Of a stretch of 64,000 nt of DNA, positions 22,701-37,700 are shown piece after piece (position 1 is the first letter of the stretch; the number at the start of each line of letters is the position of its first letter). Below the pieces are notes generated by a model that worked only from the letters and a program-made list of their open reading frames with translations, was not told the DNA's origin and did not search any database. Origin of the DNA: Paratinospora sagittata (Eukaryota; Streptophyta; Magnoliopsida; Ranunculales; Menispermaceae). The DNA is taken from NCBI GenBank assembly GCA_035771175.1, contig CM069612.1, positions 29,274,150-29,338,149 of the forward strand, read 5' to 3'. Position numbers and translations under genes: made by a program.

Positions 22701-25700
22701 CTCAGACTATGGATATCTCTGCCCTTGCCCAAATTCATATGGCAGATGATCCTTCTACATCACAACAACAACAACAGTTTGATGACGAAATTGATATGCA
22801 TTCTGCTACTGAAAATCCTCCTCAGGAAAACCCTCCAGATCCAAATCAACCACAATTTGCTCGTTCTGGCAATGGTCCTTGGTTTTCTTTGGATGACATC
22901 CCTTATGAACAATGGCGCAACAAGATACTCTCTTGGGGTGCCTGGATGTCGAATCAACAAGTCGCTGGACGTCCCCCTAATGCAGTCATATCAGATTTTC
23001 TTTCCAGATGCACAGGATTTGTTCGTGATTGGTTAACTTCCCTTGGGGAATACCGAGTTCTTCAACTCACTCAACTTTCTATAGTTGACCTTTATCATGT
23101 GCTCCTTCGTGAATTTGTTGGTGATGTCTCCACTCTTGAGAAAAAATACAAGCAAGAATATTTTACCATGAAGTGTTGTTCTCTCCGGAAAAAAGATCTT
23201 TATCGTCACTACCTACGTATGATACAACGTTATCATCTTCTTGGTGGTTATGATAAAACAGATTTGAAGCACACTTTTATAGCTTCTCTTCCAACTGAGA
23301 TACATCTTGAATTGAATCGACTCCTTATGGCTTCAGGACGATCTTTAGATCAGTTATCTCTTGCAGAAATCTCCCAGTTTTTGGATATTACTCAACAGTA
23401 TGGCATCATGCTCTCAGAGAAAAAGAGTATAATTCAAACCACTGAAATAGAATTTCTTGGTATGAAATTCTACAATGGAGTCTATCAATCTGGCTCCCAT
23501 ATTGCTGTTGAATTATTCAAGTTTCCTGATTCTAATTTAACTGTCAGACAGTTACAACAATTTCTTGGCGTGGTAAATTATCTCAGGACTTTTCTCCCAC
23601 ATATTAGTCGTTATACATCTGTTCTATCTGCCTTATTGAAAAAAGATCCACCTCCGTGGCAATCCTGTCATACAGATGCTGTGACTTTTATCAAACAAGC
23701 ATGTCAGAATCCTCCACCATTGGTCATTCCTAGCACCGGCTTATTGATACTCCAAACAAATGCTTCTGATTTATATTGGGGTGTTGTTCTTCTTGAACAC
23801 AGGAATAATGTTGATCATATTTGTGGTTACCACAGTGGAAAGTTCTCTGACTCTGAACTTCATTACCATATCACCATCAAGGAAATCCTTGCAGTGAAGT
23901 ATGGCATACAGAAGTTCTCCTTCTTAAGACCAGCTACATTTGAAATTCAAATGGATAATTCATCTTTTCCTAAGATACTGGACTTCAAGAACAAGATGGT
24001 TCCTCCTGCTCAACTTCTTCGTCTCCAAGAATGGTATCAGAGCCAACTTTTCTAGTCCCAAAAACATTGTAATGTTTAAGTGGTGTGTTTGTTATAACTC
24101 TACTCTCCTAGGTGTTTAAAGTCCTAGTCCCAAGAATGTTCTTATAAACAAACGAACTCTTATTTATAGATACATGGACAGACTTAACACACATTCAAAT
24201 CCACGGACTTCACGTAGCTTGGAATCCACGAACAGCTGGAAAGAGGAGCTTTTGAGCTGGATGGATAAGCTTTAGGGAAAGCAGATGCAATAGCTTACTG
24301 TACATAAAGCAAAGATGCTTCAACTTTTCACTGTGCATGATGTGGCGAATCAGCATCTTCATGTGAGTGGGAGACAATGGTGGGGTCATGTCCATGTGAT
24401 GACAGGATAGAAAGAGCACTTGCTGAGTCAGAAGATAAGAACGAATCTGACATTATGGATGGACGGAAAGGTGTCACAAACGGATGAGTGGAAGATGAGG
24501 TGGAGGACGGTGCTGATGATGCAGGTAAGATGTCAGCATAGATTGGCCGGAGTTGTTGTTTGAACAGAAGACGAGCACGTCGAATACGATGGAGAGTGTA
24601 CAGTCTTGTCTGTGGTGATGAGAAGAACAGATCAATGTTACAAAGACGGTGGAGAATTCGTCGAGCATCATGAAAACGTCGGAGACGGAGAAGAGTGATT
24701 TTCTTCATGAGAGCAAGGTGTCGTTCATCATCCATGATCAGTTATGGAGAAGTGTCACATTGAGTTTCCATATCTACATCTGGATCATCAGTATCAAAAT
24801 TATCCCAGTAGGATTGATGACACTGAAAATCATCAGGAGGAAGTGACTTTGCCGAAGGTTCAGACTGTTGAGCATCAACATGTTCTGCATAAGACAAAGG
24901 AGCGTTAGTATCAGGAGAAGGGGAACGAAATCTTGGAGGAGGAGATTCAGGACTTCAAGGAGCTAGATTCTGAATGATGGAATCAAGGTGATAAGAAGGG
25001 AGGAACTCGTGAGGACCTTGGATGGTAGAATGAAGAGGAGGAGAATCATTAACTTCTAAAAGAAACTCACGAATACCAGAAATGACTGGATCAGTAAGGT
25101 TGCAGGAATACGTTTGAAAACGTTGAAAATAATGTTCTGCAACTAAACCGTGAGGAGAATCGGAAAAAGGTTGATAACAGAGATAGACGGCATGGAGACG
25201 AGGAGGAGTTTGATTTCCTATATCATAGATTTCGCGAATCCATGTGAGTATAGGAGCAAATAACTCTAGACAACAATTAAGGAACGAACCAGAAGGAGAA
25301 TGAGGAAGATGTGCTTGTAACTGGGTAGGAATGAACGTAATGGCTATCTTATATAGACATGAGACACACCAGATATACCAGAAAAGATGTTCAGATATGT
25401 TAGGACGAAGGTGGAACAGGAAAAGGTAGGGTTTTGTTTGATTAAACGGATTACCCCAATGGATTTGGGCTGGATTGGCCATGAAATAGCGATGAGCATA
25501 AAGAAATAAATTTGAACGGGCCAATTCTTGTACTTCAGCTGCAGTCTTGGGCTCTGGTAAGCCTGGTGGAAAGATGGCACCAATTAAAGGGATAGATCCA
25601 GTAGAATGAATGACTGGAATGGGCTTGAATCTCGTTACAGTCTTGGGCTGTAGGAGTAATGGTAAGGTAAGACAACCAGTAAAGAGGGATAGTTGGGCTT

Positions 25701-28700
25701 TAGTCTTTTGGATAGGACGGGATAGAAAGTCTGCTAAAACATTCTTTTTTCCTGGAATATGTTTGACAGTGGTAAAGCATAAGAGTAAAATGAAATTGTT
25801 GTAAAATGTCTGAAAATGAGCTAGCTTAGGTAGTTTTCCATATGGAAAAAAAATGATTACACGATAAGTATTAAAAGGATGAGAAGGCCAAAATAAACTT
25901 GGTTGAAATAGTAAAGAAAGCCAGTCGTATAGTTGCCTTCAACTAAATAGAAAATAAGTTCATAATGAGATTCACGTGGTGGATTCATATAACCAATTCC
26001 AAGTAGTTAGGACTTAGGATAAAGTTACGTCAATGATAATGTATCTGTAAATTTTTTATGCAAATACCCTTAGAACCATTGCTTCAATTTTACCCTTTCT
26101 TAAACATGTCAGAACCTCATTGTTTGCTGAATTTGATTTTTTGCAAGCAAAATTATGCGATGATATAACAGCTTATGTCACTAGGAACTACTATAATTTT
26201 ATCAATGGTATAATGCATTTATTGAAACAATTACAAGAAATTCACATTAACATAACCAAATACCTCTCCATTGATGACATGATATGGTAGCTTATCTTGT
26301 GATAGTGTTGCTGATAGGGATATAATTGAACAAAACACTTTTATCCTCACGCTAGTTGTTATCCTGAAAGCATGTCAAAAATCAGTAACCACTGCAAAAA
26401 AATGTATTATGCATAGGGTTTTGTATAGATGTGGGAACATGATTACCATGGCTGAGCATCCATGAAGGATACTATACTTTTTGGGATGTAAACAACTCCT
26501 TGTTCAGGATTGCCTTCATATAGAAAGAATAAAATCAGGAGCAGAACAATTTCGGAAGACTAGAAACGATAAATTTATAACTTATACACAGAAATTCAGG
26601 ATACTGCTATAAGAAATTTTAAAATTGATTGGAAGAAATTGAAACATCAAACTAATTGAATTTCAAGAGAAGATAACAAATGAATTAACTTCATCAATGC
26701 TACCATAATGTTCTTAAGTATAAGATATTTAAATAACCTGGCACCACAACCAAGAGGCTGAATAATTTCTGTATCAAGGGGACAATCCCATTGAGGTCAT
26801 TTGCTACTTGGGAACCTACACACACAGATAACCCAATTATTATTATTTGAAACTGATATGATCATGATGCTTATAAAGATAAAATCATGGGAAATATAAT
26901 AAATGTTATAACAGCAAAAGCTGAACCATTTCTATTAAATAGAATGAGAGCATTTAGTATCAGCCTATCACTAAGGTCAAGTTTATATTGACAATTATAA
27001 TATAAAAAATAGGCAATCAAAGATCTGCAGTAACTTTGTTACTGTGTATAATCTGGCATAATTCTGAGTATTCCCCTATTTAATTATACATCAATTCTAT
27101 ATTATTAAGTTGTAACAAAAGGGTAGCCAGTGCACGAAGCTCCCACCTGTGAGTGGGGTCCTAGGGAAGGGTCGGACGACATTTAGGTCTATTGTATGCA
27201 GCCTTACCTTGCTATGCAAGATGTTTCCACGACTTGAACCCGTGACCACATTTAAGTTATTACAACTGAATGAAATGTGAGGTGTTTTCATTAGCGCTGG
27301 GTGGTGTATCTACATTCATGGTACACATGATATGGCTACAAACACATTAAAGGTACATGCTCACAGGATGCGTATTGTATTAGTCTATTAATATGTTTCA
27401 TCAATGAGGTACCCATTATTTAGTTATGACAAAGAAAAAGGAAAATTAATTTATAGCAGTACCATGAAATCAAAGCATTCCATAAGTCTTCCATAACCAA
27501 CAAAGAACTGTCCCCAAATCATGTCTAGGTTTCAGCTCCAAAATCAACAGAACATCGAACAGCAGAAATTTTCATGTAATCTTATCAAAGAGTACAAGAA
27601 GTGTAGAATCTAACCATCAGTTAGGGATAAATTCTGTAAGCAGCTCACTGCTGCGTCAATAAGTCCATCTGCGTGAGAAACCAAGCCAGCTAGCGAAGCC
27701 ACCTGAGAGTAGATGCAAGGTAAATTCTCTGGGAGCAGAGATGATGTGATCATTGGTAAAGTTGATTATAACAGTAGCAAAAGAAGATGTTACCTCTGCA
27801 GTTTCAAGGTAAAGATTCATCCGCATTATGCTTGCTGAAATTGAAGGAATTGTAACTTCACTAAATGCTATACAAGATTTGACAAAACTGAAGAGTTTGT
27901 TGGAATCTTTAAGAGCTTTAATTGCCAAGAAGTTGCTGGAGTGCACAAGAACTTCCTGCAAATTAAAGCATGCTCTCAACGATGTAGTTTTCTAAGATGA
28001 GGAGAGCGCAATTAATGTAATCATGAGGAAACTTTAAAGCATCCGATGGTACTACGTGACGTGTGATGTGTTAGTTAAAAAAAGAAACAATTTGATATAA
28101 TCGATTAGATATGAATAGAATCTTTGTTAAATGTACAAAATGTCAACCAATTAAGTTGAAAACAAAGCACCTATTCAGTCTTGAACTATTCTCAACATGT
28201 TGAAGAAGAGTGATCGTCTACTGGTTGAGTGGAACACTGGTTTGATATACTCAACCAACCTCATCTTCCCTTGTCAACCCTATGTAGTTAGAAATAGAGC
28301 TGCGTGGAGGAAGTGGTTTTATGTAGCCAACCCTATGTAGTTAGAAAAAGGCTATGTTGAATTGAGTTGAGTATTGAATGACCGGACTATGTTGCCCACC
28401 AATCCATGTTGCAATTTCTTTTTTCAGTGTAAAAATTAAAATACAACATATGCCAACTTCTTCCCTAACATCATACAAAGTCTTATCAACAATTATGGCT
28501 TTCAACAACGTCAAAAAAGCATCAAGAAAATACACAAGTGATTTATCCTACCTAGATGAGATGTTGCCTAAACATGGCTTAGGTGGTAATAAATTGAAGT
28601 ATATACATGGTGTATATCGACGATTAGTCATTATACATTGTATTGCACAATGTTTTCTTGCATGGTGTTTGCTTTATGATTATTTTCTCTATTTTGCTGC

Positions 28701-31700
28701 ATGTTTCAATTGTAGTGGAATATTATTTTAGAGATGTTTCATGGCCATATTAGTGATCATATTGATCATCAAATTAGACAAAAAAAAAAATTAAAATTAA
28801 AAAACTCCATTGAAGTCGACTACAAAATTGAAATAGCCTCTCCAAAATAGGGGTAAGGTTGCATTGCATTGTCCCTTCCCCAAACCCAATAATGGTGGGA
28901 GCTGTAAAAATATTGAACTTTCTTTAAGGGGGAAAAAAAATGAACTTTCTCTTTAAAGGTAAAGCTGCAAGAAAAATGCATGTAGCAAACATTTGCTAGA
29001 AGGATGAAAAGAAAAAGTAAATAAAAAAAGATCATCTAGGTAGAATAATGCAAACCTTAAGATCATTAATTCTACCAAAAGCTCCACGGCACTCAAGTAA
29101 AAATGTTAAATGGCACTCTAGTGCTGCTCCATGGTCAACCTAAATGGTAGTTAAGCATTCTTATACTCCATTAGATGTTAGTAACAACCTTAAAATAGGG
29201 TAATACAAATTAACTATCTGAACAAAAGAACTAAAAAGTTTTTGAGATAGTACCATCTGGACAAAATGGGATATGAGACGTACTGACTGTTGATGATTAT
29301 CATCTTTGATGTTTGAAATATCTATTCCATCATGAAGAGCCTGAGAAATTTCAAAGAGGAATTGTATGGTGGTTGGATCACAGATGCTACCATTCCTGTC
29401 CAACAAAATTAAGAAAATATAAATGAATGTGTTCACATTGATCTGCACACATTATCTTACAAGACACTGGATATATAATATTCATTAGAACCTGAAATGA
29501 ATTTTAAGCTCATTATGAACAGAGAATCATAGCAATGCTGCAATGCCTCATTTATAATCCAGGTAAAGAAATCCCAATAGATTATTTATACTCTCAACAG
29601 TTTTATTTTTATGGAATTTGAAAGAATACAAATTAGTCTATTTAGTTGCCAGATCTCAGACCATTTAGATGCATTCAGAACACAAACAGACTTCCAAAAT
29701 ATATATGGTGTGGAAATTCAAACAAAAAAATATGAAACTCCTAAATTAAAAAGAATACCTTGTTCCCTTATTAAGAATGTGCATATTTACAACATCCCTT
29801 GCGCTACCACGCATCACGTCTAAGATCTCAACAAAACTTTTCTACAATATAACAAACAAAAACACATTTAAGTACCTCAACAACTCAGATTACTTTATTG
29901 GAATAAATAGAGAGAAGCATTTCCATTTCCTGGTTTCATCTATATTTATGCAATCAAGATTCAAGACAATGTGGATTCAAGACAATCTCGATGTCGAGTT
30001 CATTGCCTCATAATTGACAAAAAACAAATTTTACCAGCATGCCAAAACAAATGGAAGGATGATTAAAGGTAGGGTCAATTGCTATTATTCAATTTGTTTT
30101 TGGGTGACGGGAAGTATTTTTAGTCAAGTGATCACAAATACAACATGATAACAAGAAGAAAACTGCTAAAGAAGACGTGGCACTGTACCATTAAGCATAA
30201 GGTCACATACAATCAAGGTAATCAAGATCGAGATCCTAAGTAGAATTGCTAAGGAGCTTGATAAGTAGATTTTTAGGTGTCTTTTATGTTACATCATTTT
30301 ATGTTCTACTTTAGCTATATTTTATGTTAAAGTTTTATGTTATTTTATGTTAGAATTTCGGTATAGTGTATTTCGGTTTTGCATTTTTATATGTTACTTT
30401 AGGTGCATGTTTTGATGAGTCTAACACTTGGTTCATGATTGATTTTGTAGGTTTTGAAATGGTTTTAAAGCACTTTTAAAGTGATGAACAAATGGCAATG
30501 AAAAGGAGAGAATAAACAATTAAAGACAATGAGAAGAAATGCGAGAAAGTGGTGCAAAAACGCAAAGCCACCACTCCGGGCGCTATAGCGCCCAAAGAGT
30601 GGCGCTGCAGCGCCACAAACAGTCAAGAAAACGCAGCAAAAACATGTTCTGGGCGCTGCAGCGCTCAAGAGACACGCCGCGATGCCTGTGCGATACCAAT
30701 CCTACACGTTGTAGGGTTTTTGCCCATAACTTTGTCATCTTAAATCCGAATTGCATGGGGTTTTTTTCTACCTTCTCCCACTTATAAATACATCATTAAG
30801 AGAGGGTTTTGAAGCATAATAGAGACCAGAAAAAGTTGAAGAAAAATAGATCAAAGGATACAGAGAGCGTGAAGTTGGAGACAAGGGAGTGATCTTTACA
30901 ACTAGCGATTGAGTTCTTTAGTTTCTTCTTGTTTATTTTCAACATGTTCATCAATATTTTTGTGTTTTCTTTTATTTCAATGATGAACTAAGTTGTTTTT
31001 CTAGAGGATAGATGGATCCTAAACTAGATATTATGTCTTAGATTTATTTTTTATTGTTATTAATAGATTTTCATAGTTTATTATATTTTCCAGTTCTTAA
31101 TGCTTTTGATCTATTGGTCATAGATTGAATGTTTTTAGATCTTGAGTTCGGCACTGGAGAGAGGGAACTTGGGATTGGATTGGGGAAAATATAACCTAGA
31201 AATATTATAGAATCGAGAGGTTTATAATATTCTTTGGAGTTTTGGAAAAAATTACAAAGCGTAAAGAGTTTACATGGTTTTAGTTTTTATTGAGAGGTCG
31301 AAATCAAATCATGTAAATATGTTCTAACTTGGCACTCAAGAGAGGAAGTTAGAGATTTGAGGATTTTTTAGGTATAAACTAGGATAATAAATTAATTAAA
31401 TATATATAAAAGACATAGTTGAAGGTTAGATGAAATTGAACCACTAGAATTTATCTCTATTTATTTAATTACTTGCTATTTCTTAGTTTTTGCTTGCATT
31501 ATTATTTTTATTTATTTAATTAATTCTTAATTTTGATCATCTAGATAAAGTTAGGGTTATTAATTATGCTAATTAGTGAGAGCTAATCACTTAATTGATC
31601 TCAATTTGATCCTTGAGGACGATAACCTGATTCTCATCGGTATATTATAACTTGACATCGTGCGCTTGCGGAAAATCACGTACAGAGCTCTTGAGGATCA

Positions 31701-34700
31701 GATTGTATAATCAGGTCGTGAGTCATAAGATTCTACAAATTGATTAAATTACATTTCAAATATATATAATAATGTCAAATAAAGTAAACTAACACTTGTA
31801 ATACATAAACTAATCCAAAATATTGGAAATGTAGCACAAAAGGTAGATCCTTAGTTTAAAAAATGCTGACGAGGAGATCAAGTTTCAAATCCTTGCATTC
31901 CCTATACCAGTTATTAAGTCAATTTCACATAAGGGTGAAGGTAATATATCAAATTGAATGTAACTGTCCAACCCATATGTCACAAAAAGTGTCAATGAAT
32001 ACGGTGTGACAATATGATTCAAATTTCAATGTTTACACAAAAATACATTATATATATATGACAAAATTACAAAATTTGGCTCATAGTTGAAGGCCAAAAA
32101 ATGGAAGTAGAAGAAGAAAAGAAGCAAAAAAAATAAAAAATAAAAAAAATTGAAAGATAAGTGAGACAACCAAGAGCTCGATCCTAATGATCCTCCGATC
32201 TGGATCATGATCCTTGTCCAACTCATCAATAAAATAATCTAGATCTTGATCCTAACTACCATGCATATATTATATTAAGGTATTTGGTAGTTTTCAATTC
32301 AATGTAATGTTATTTGAAATATTACTTTAATAGCTATTGTATGAAAAATAATAATATTAAATCTACTGTGACTCCAAGGAAAAATCTTGGCTCCATTAGG
32401 TTTAGGTATATTGTACTTCCTGACTCAATGTGATGTTATTTGAAATATTCTTTAGTGCCAATTCACCACTTAAAGCAAAAAATTAGATGTGTTCTTTCAG
32501 TCAGGTGAGAATCTATATTATCTTCACTGGGAGAAAATTGTGAAATACTTATTATGTTTCTAGTTACACATCCATAAGCATGTCAAAATTGCAATTCACT
32601 TCAGGTCTGAGATATAAATCCATCTCTATCATTATCCAATTCAACTTTTCATGTGATGCTGTTACTATTTGGTAATTACATGAGAGCAACTTGTGTCTGT
32701 ATGCTTTCCCACTTCTCCCATAGCATTAAAAATGACCAAACTGTAGCACCAAAACTACTCTTGTTGATAAACATACAAACAGGACAAAATCAACAAAATT
32801 GTATAAAGAAGCCAAGTTATAACATGAACTAACAATTCACACTTGAGAGATATAACAATGTCAAGCTGCTGCAATTCAGATCCAAAGAAGAAATGCTTAC
32901 CAGTGCCAATACTTCTTCCAAGTCATTAAAATGAGCTAGAAGCTTTATGAAAATTGACTGCAAACTGTCCAGTTCATTTTCTGTAATATCTTTGTTGCAA
33001 GTCCCCATGGATATACCATCTAAAATGATGGTCAGATAACTATCCTGCAATAGATGGAACACTCTTAGGTAGGAAATGTTTTGCAAAGCAATGGATATGA
33101 AATATTCACAAGGGCATCAACTTCTGGGCACACAAACAAATAGGACCCTTTCAGCCAATCTCAGATCTTAGGCATACAGCTTTTATTTAAGAGCTATGTT
33201 CATCACCAAGTCTATAATCTATATTCTCCCTTCTCTTTTTTTTCTTCTTTTTTTTTTCCTCCTCATGTAACTCCACCACAGCCAGTCCCAACCAGTCCCA
33301 AGCCCGTGTAAAGGATGAGAGTTGCATTAGGTAGTTGACAACCAGAATAAAACTTTGTCAGATCAACTATGAACATGAATCTGAATCTAACTACGCAAAG
33401 GGTTAGGATGTCCCCAAATCTAAATTTTGTAATTTGAATGCCGATTTAGCCCTCAATAGAGTGGAGTGGAGGAAGCGGATTCATGTAGCCGACCCCACGT
33501 AGTTCGGAAAAGGCTTAGTTGAGTTGAGTTTTTCCTCCTCACATAAAGTGAATTGTCAACTATTAGTCACTTTCTTCTTCTTCTTTTTTTATTTTTATTT
33601 TTAATTTATTTCATTGGAGAATCCACATAGCAGTGAGACACATCTCATCAAAGATCAATGTGTGACCTTTACAAAATAACACACACACTCACGCACGCGC
33701 GCACACACTCACATGCACACACAATCGCGCACGCACGCGCACACACACACACACACACATAGAGAGAGAATTGAATAGGAAGGACAATTAAGAAGCAAGG
33801 AAGAGAATCCATGGCAACAAGTCAACAAACCTACCATCTGATATTGAAGAACAATATCCAAGTAAGCATCTACCACTTTCAAGTAGTTATCAAGGCTATC
33901 ATATGCAGTAATCACCTGCAATTGCAAATCAACTAAACTAATAATAAATTTTCATTAAAGAATAGACTGTGGTGCATCAAAATAAATACATCCAATTGAA
34001 ATCCTTGTGTGATAAACAAATAATGAAGAAACAAATATTACTTAGAAAAAAAAAAGGATCTTCATATCTTTTCAGTAAAAGTATGCAGCAAACGTGAAAT
34101 TGCATAAAGTAAAATTGGATTCATAAAGGGCATTTTACTGGGATGAAGAAGAAAGATAATAAAAGTCATCATGATTTCTATGCTAGCCATTATACATGTT
34201 GGTAGATGACAAACATCAGGAGGCAAAGAACTTAAACCACCAACGGATGCTTACCAGCAACTGCTCTAATCTTCATTTTTTACGATAAATCAGGAACGTT
34301 AGGTACATAAGCAAACGATTCAAATCAGCAATACTTTAATCTTAGCTTAGGGGAAAATATTAGTTGAATTGTGAATAATAATATTCATAGACTCAAATCA
34401 AGATTTTGAAAACCAAGTTCGGCCCAACATTGCCAACTATGGACCTAGAGCTAAATGTTTCTTAAAAAAAGGGCCTCATTCCAAAGACTACACAATTGCA
34501 GTCCAAAATGATGGAGATGTGAACAATTGAAGGACAGGGATTTGCAATCAAAGATATTTTAAGGAAAAAAGCCTCCCATTCTACATTAATAAGAAATTGG
34601 CTAAGCCTATATATGGTGAAAGAAGATTGATGACTTAACCAAGTCAACAAATTCCTTCTAAAAGCAGGCAACCCAAAGAAATTAACACAAAGTAAAGGAT

Positions 34701-37700
34701 GATGGTCGATGCTTGAGGGGAAGTACTGATGATGCACACCTTTACCCTAGATATCAACAAAGGAGGTTGACCAATCTATCCAGGGTACTTTCCACACTCA
34801 TAGTGACACATTCCAAATCCAAGCAAGATGAGGAAATGACTTTAGTTATAACTTCACTACCTTAAGAGGGGTAATTGAAGGAAGGTAGGTTGATGATGAG
34901 GTGAGGTGTTGATTAGTGAAAAAAGTATCAACCCTACGACTGAGGAGAGATCAAAGAGATTATTATTTAATGTAAAAATTAAAAGAGCCTGCGATGAAGT
35001 GATATAGAAATTAGTTGATTATATGTTGCAGAAGTGGCTTTCATGGTCGGCTGGAAAAGATGGATTACGAGTTGAAATTCAAAGGCCTGCTTCCAACAAT
35101 TGCAAAAATAAAAATGACAAATATCCTTGTCATAAGGGCTTCAATTGACCAAATATGCCATTTCAACGCATCCATTGGAGTTTCAAGGAAGTTTTGAGGC
35201 TATAATAGTTAACTTGGGTGGGGTAATAGAAGCGTTCTTTGTTCACAGAGTAGGTAGTCTCAAATATTTAGCTTCTTTAGCTGCCTTTTGGATGTTACTT
35301 TGCACATATATGCTAGTGTTCCAATTGGGGTTTTATACAAATACATAATCATTTGGACTGGGTGAGTACAAGATTCAAATGCAAAATAGTGGCATGAAAA
35401 GGAAAACTATTCTTGAAGGGACCTTGATTAGAAGTATTCCTTTTAGGCTTCTTGCATTTTCAATGTGATTGAGACCAATGTTGTTGAGGGCCAAGACATC
35501 AAGGAAATACCTAGGGCCTGTTTGGCAATTCTATTTCAAACCTCTATTTTGCTAAAACTCCAATTGAAATAGAGTTTAATAAAAATAGAATGTTTGGTAT
35601 CCATTTTTTTTTTTTTTTTGACAAGAAACATAAAGTATTATATTATAAACATAAGAAAAGGACCACCAGGACGAGATGTCCCAAAGGAGTTACAGAGAGT
35701 GAAGAATGTTGTGCCAATTCAAAAACTAGTCCCCCATACTGTAACCCAAAGACAACTTACAAGAACTCACCCAAGTAGCAAACAAAAACTGAGACTGTTC
35801 CCATATTCTACTGCAAATACTACTATTGTCCCTAAAATACGACTATTACGTTCCGACCAAGTACACCAAATATTAGCAAAAAAAATACAACGCCAATACT
35901 GTTTCAGTTTGCAACTAGTAAGATCACTAGGACAGACAAAAAGAGTAACTGGATCCGGTGGTATCAACAACGTGCATTTTCTTCTCCAGTGAGACCACAA
36001 CACATGAACAAAACTGCACCCCCCAAACACATGGGTATCCATTTTAAAAACTCTAAAAAACGTAGAGCTTTATAAAAAATAGAGGTTAAAACTTTTTTAA
36101 AAAAGCCAAAAAACTTGGCTTTTTTTTTTTAGAGTTTACAACCTCTAATGCGGGTAGAGGTTAAAATTTAAAAAATTCCTAAAAACCCCCTAATTTATCT
36201 TCTTTACCTTTCTTCTCTCAAACCATCTTCGAACTTCATCTTCTTCTAACCCTCCAACGCCATTACCGATTACAGTGTTTCAGGTGAGATTTTATATCAT
36301 TTAGTTCACAGGTTTCATAATGCAAAAACTGGAAAAAAAAAATGAAATAAATAAAACATTATCGCATAGAGGGTTCACAGAAGCCTCTTTGCATAGGGTT
36401 CTCTGCACGGAGAGGGTTTTTTCTTGCTGAGAGAGAAACCCTCTCTTGATTGCACCACCTAGTGAGATGCAGTGGGATGGATAATTTAGGGCTTTGGCGG
36501 TTCAATTCTAATCTTGTGATGGATAGATCTTGCTTTAGATCCATCGCTATTTGGAGAATCGATACTATAATGGTGGATTAAATTAATGGCTTCTACCTGC
36601 AAGGCGGCAATCATGGCATGCCGCAGTATCTCGATTGGTTTAGCACTTTAGCTTATTAGGGCTTGTTTAGGGTTAATACTATTTCAGTTGTTTTGCTTGA
36701 TCTGTGTTTGATTTTTTTTTTTTTTTTTTCATATCAGATAGGTGTTTGATTGAGCTATGAAGAATATCAACATTATTATATACAATTTGTTTTTTCCTTG
36801 TTGCTTCAAAAAGAAAATGCTTTTCTTTATTTCTTGGTAATTTTAATAACAAAATAGTATGGTTAGCAACGATTAACTCAGCTATTTAATATTTTTATTA
36901 TTACAAATATAATAACAAAAGGCCTAAATAATAATAAACGTAATTATATAATTATAATAAATATAATAATATTAAATTTTGAGAAACGTTTAATGAAATT
37001 ATTTGATATTTTCTATTATAATAATAAAATATATATATATTTTTGTAAAAGACATCAAATACCCATCTAATAAGAGGATCAAGTGTTATTTACCAAACGT
37101 TTTAACTCTAATTTTAAACTAAAATTAGATGTTAAAATATTGGTTACCAAACAACATATTTAAAATAAGCTCTACTAAAATAAGCTCTTATTAAAGTAGA
37201 AGAAAAAAAAGTAGAGCTTATTTCTTTAGATTAGAGTTGCCAAACGCTACCCTAGTCATTGCCAAGCATAACTTATGCAATAAAAATTAAATAAATCTCA
37301 TAATATAGATATATAATATTTTACATGCAATATTCAGTATTTCAAGGGTTTGAAAATTAAACAACTCAAATAAATCCTAAAGAAAGTTAAATTTTATAAA
37401 TGATATTTTTAGCCTTATAACCTTGAAGGATGCTCATTATTTGCTAGTTGAATAATAAATTTTCAACAAAAACAAAACATGTTGATTTTTAAGATAAAAG
37501 TATATTTCTAGTTTATATATATAAAGTAATTTGTGTATTGCAACATGCAAGCATTGACTTCACCCCTTTGTACTTGGTGCACATTCATTTGGTTAAAAGC
37601 CTTCTAGTTATAGAGAGAAAATAGAACATGCATTGAATATATTACAATAAATAAACAAAAAGAATGCCATGTAGTTAAAAAATCATGTAAAAGATTCAAG

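Larger units (their letters stand above)
21260..26000. mobile_element. Rearranged endogenous pararetrovirus (caulimovirid) in a VPS35L intron
   Basis: A plus-strand polyprotein fragment (21272-24055) faces a minus-strand fragment (about 25850 to 24330) of the same kind of virus, tail to tail. The plus part holds coat-protein and RT/RNase H regions; the minus part begins with the RNase H end (HIPGKKNVLADFLSR) and continues into the downstream region. They meet across a non-coding stretch (24056-24330) that begins at a TGGTATCAGAGC primer site. Together they look like two defective, inverted copies. Outer borders were not resolved; the values given are approximate. The insertion lies in the 5952-bp intron between the VPS35L exons at 26264-26363 and 20195-20311, and does not touch coding sequence. 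Genus cannot be assigned from sequence alone. Confidence 0.8.

Noticed and set aside
22620..23036. 138-codon plus-strand frame within the pararetrovirus
   Set aside because: It is an out-of-frame shadow of the 927-codon coat-protein/RNase H frame; the peptide is a low-complexity Leu/Ile run.
28378..28731. 117-codon plus-strand frame in a VPS35L intron
   Set aside because: No similarity that I can recognise; it begins in a LINE tail and is probably chance or a decayed repeat.
35512..37254. Assignment of the TIR element to hAT by an 8-bp target duplication
   Set aside because: The 8 bases on each side do not match, so the superfamily was left open.
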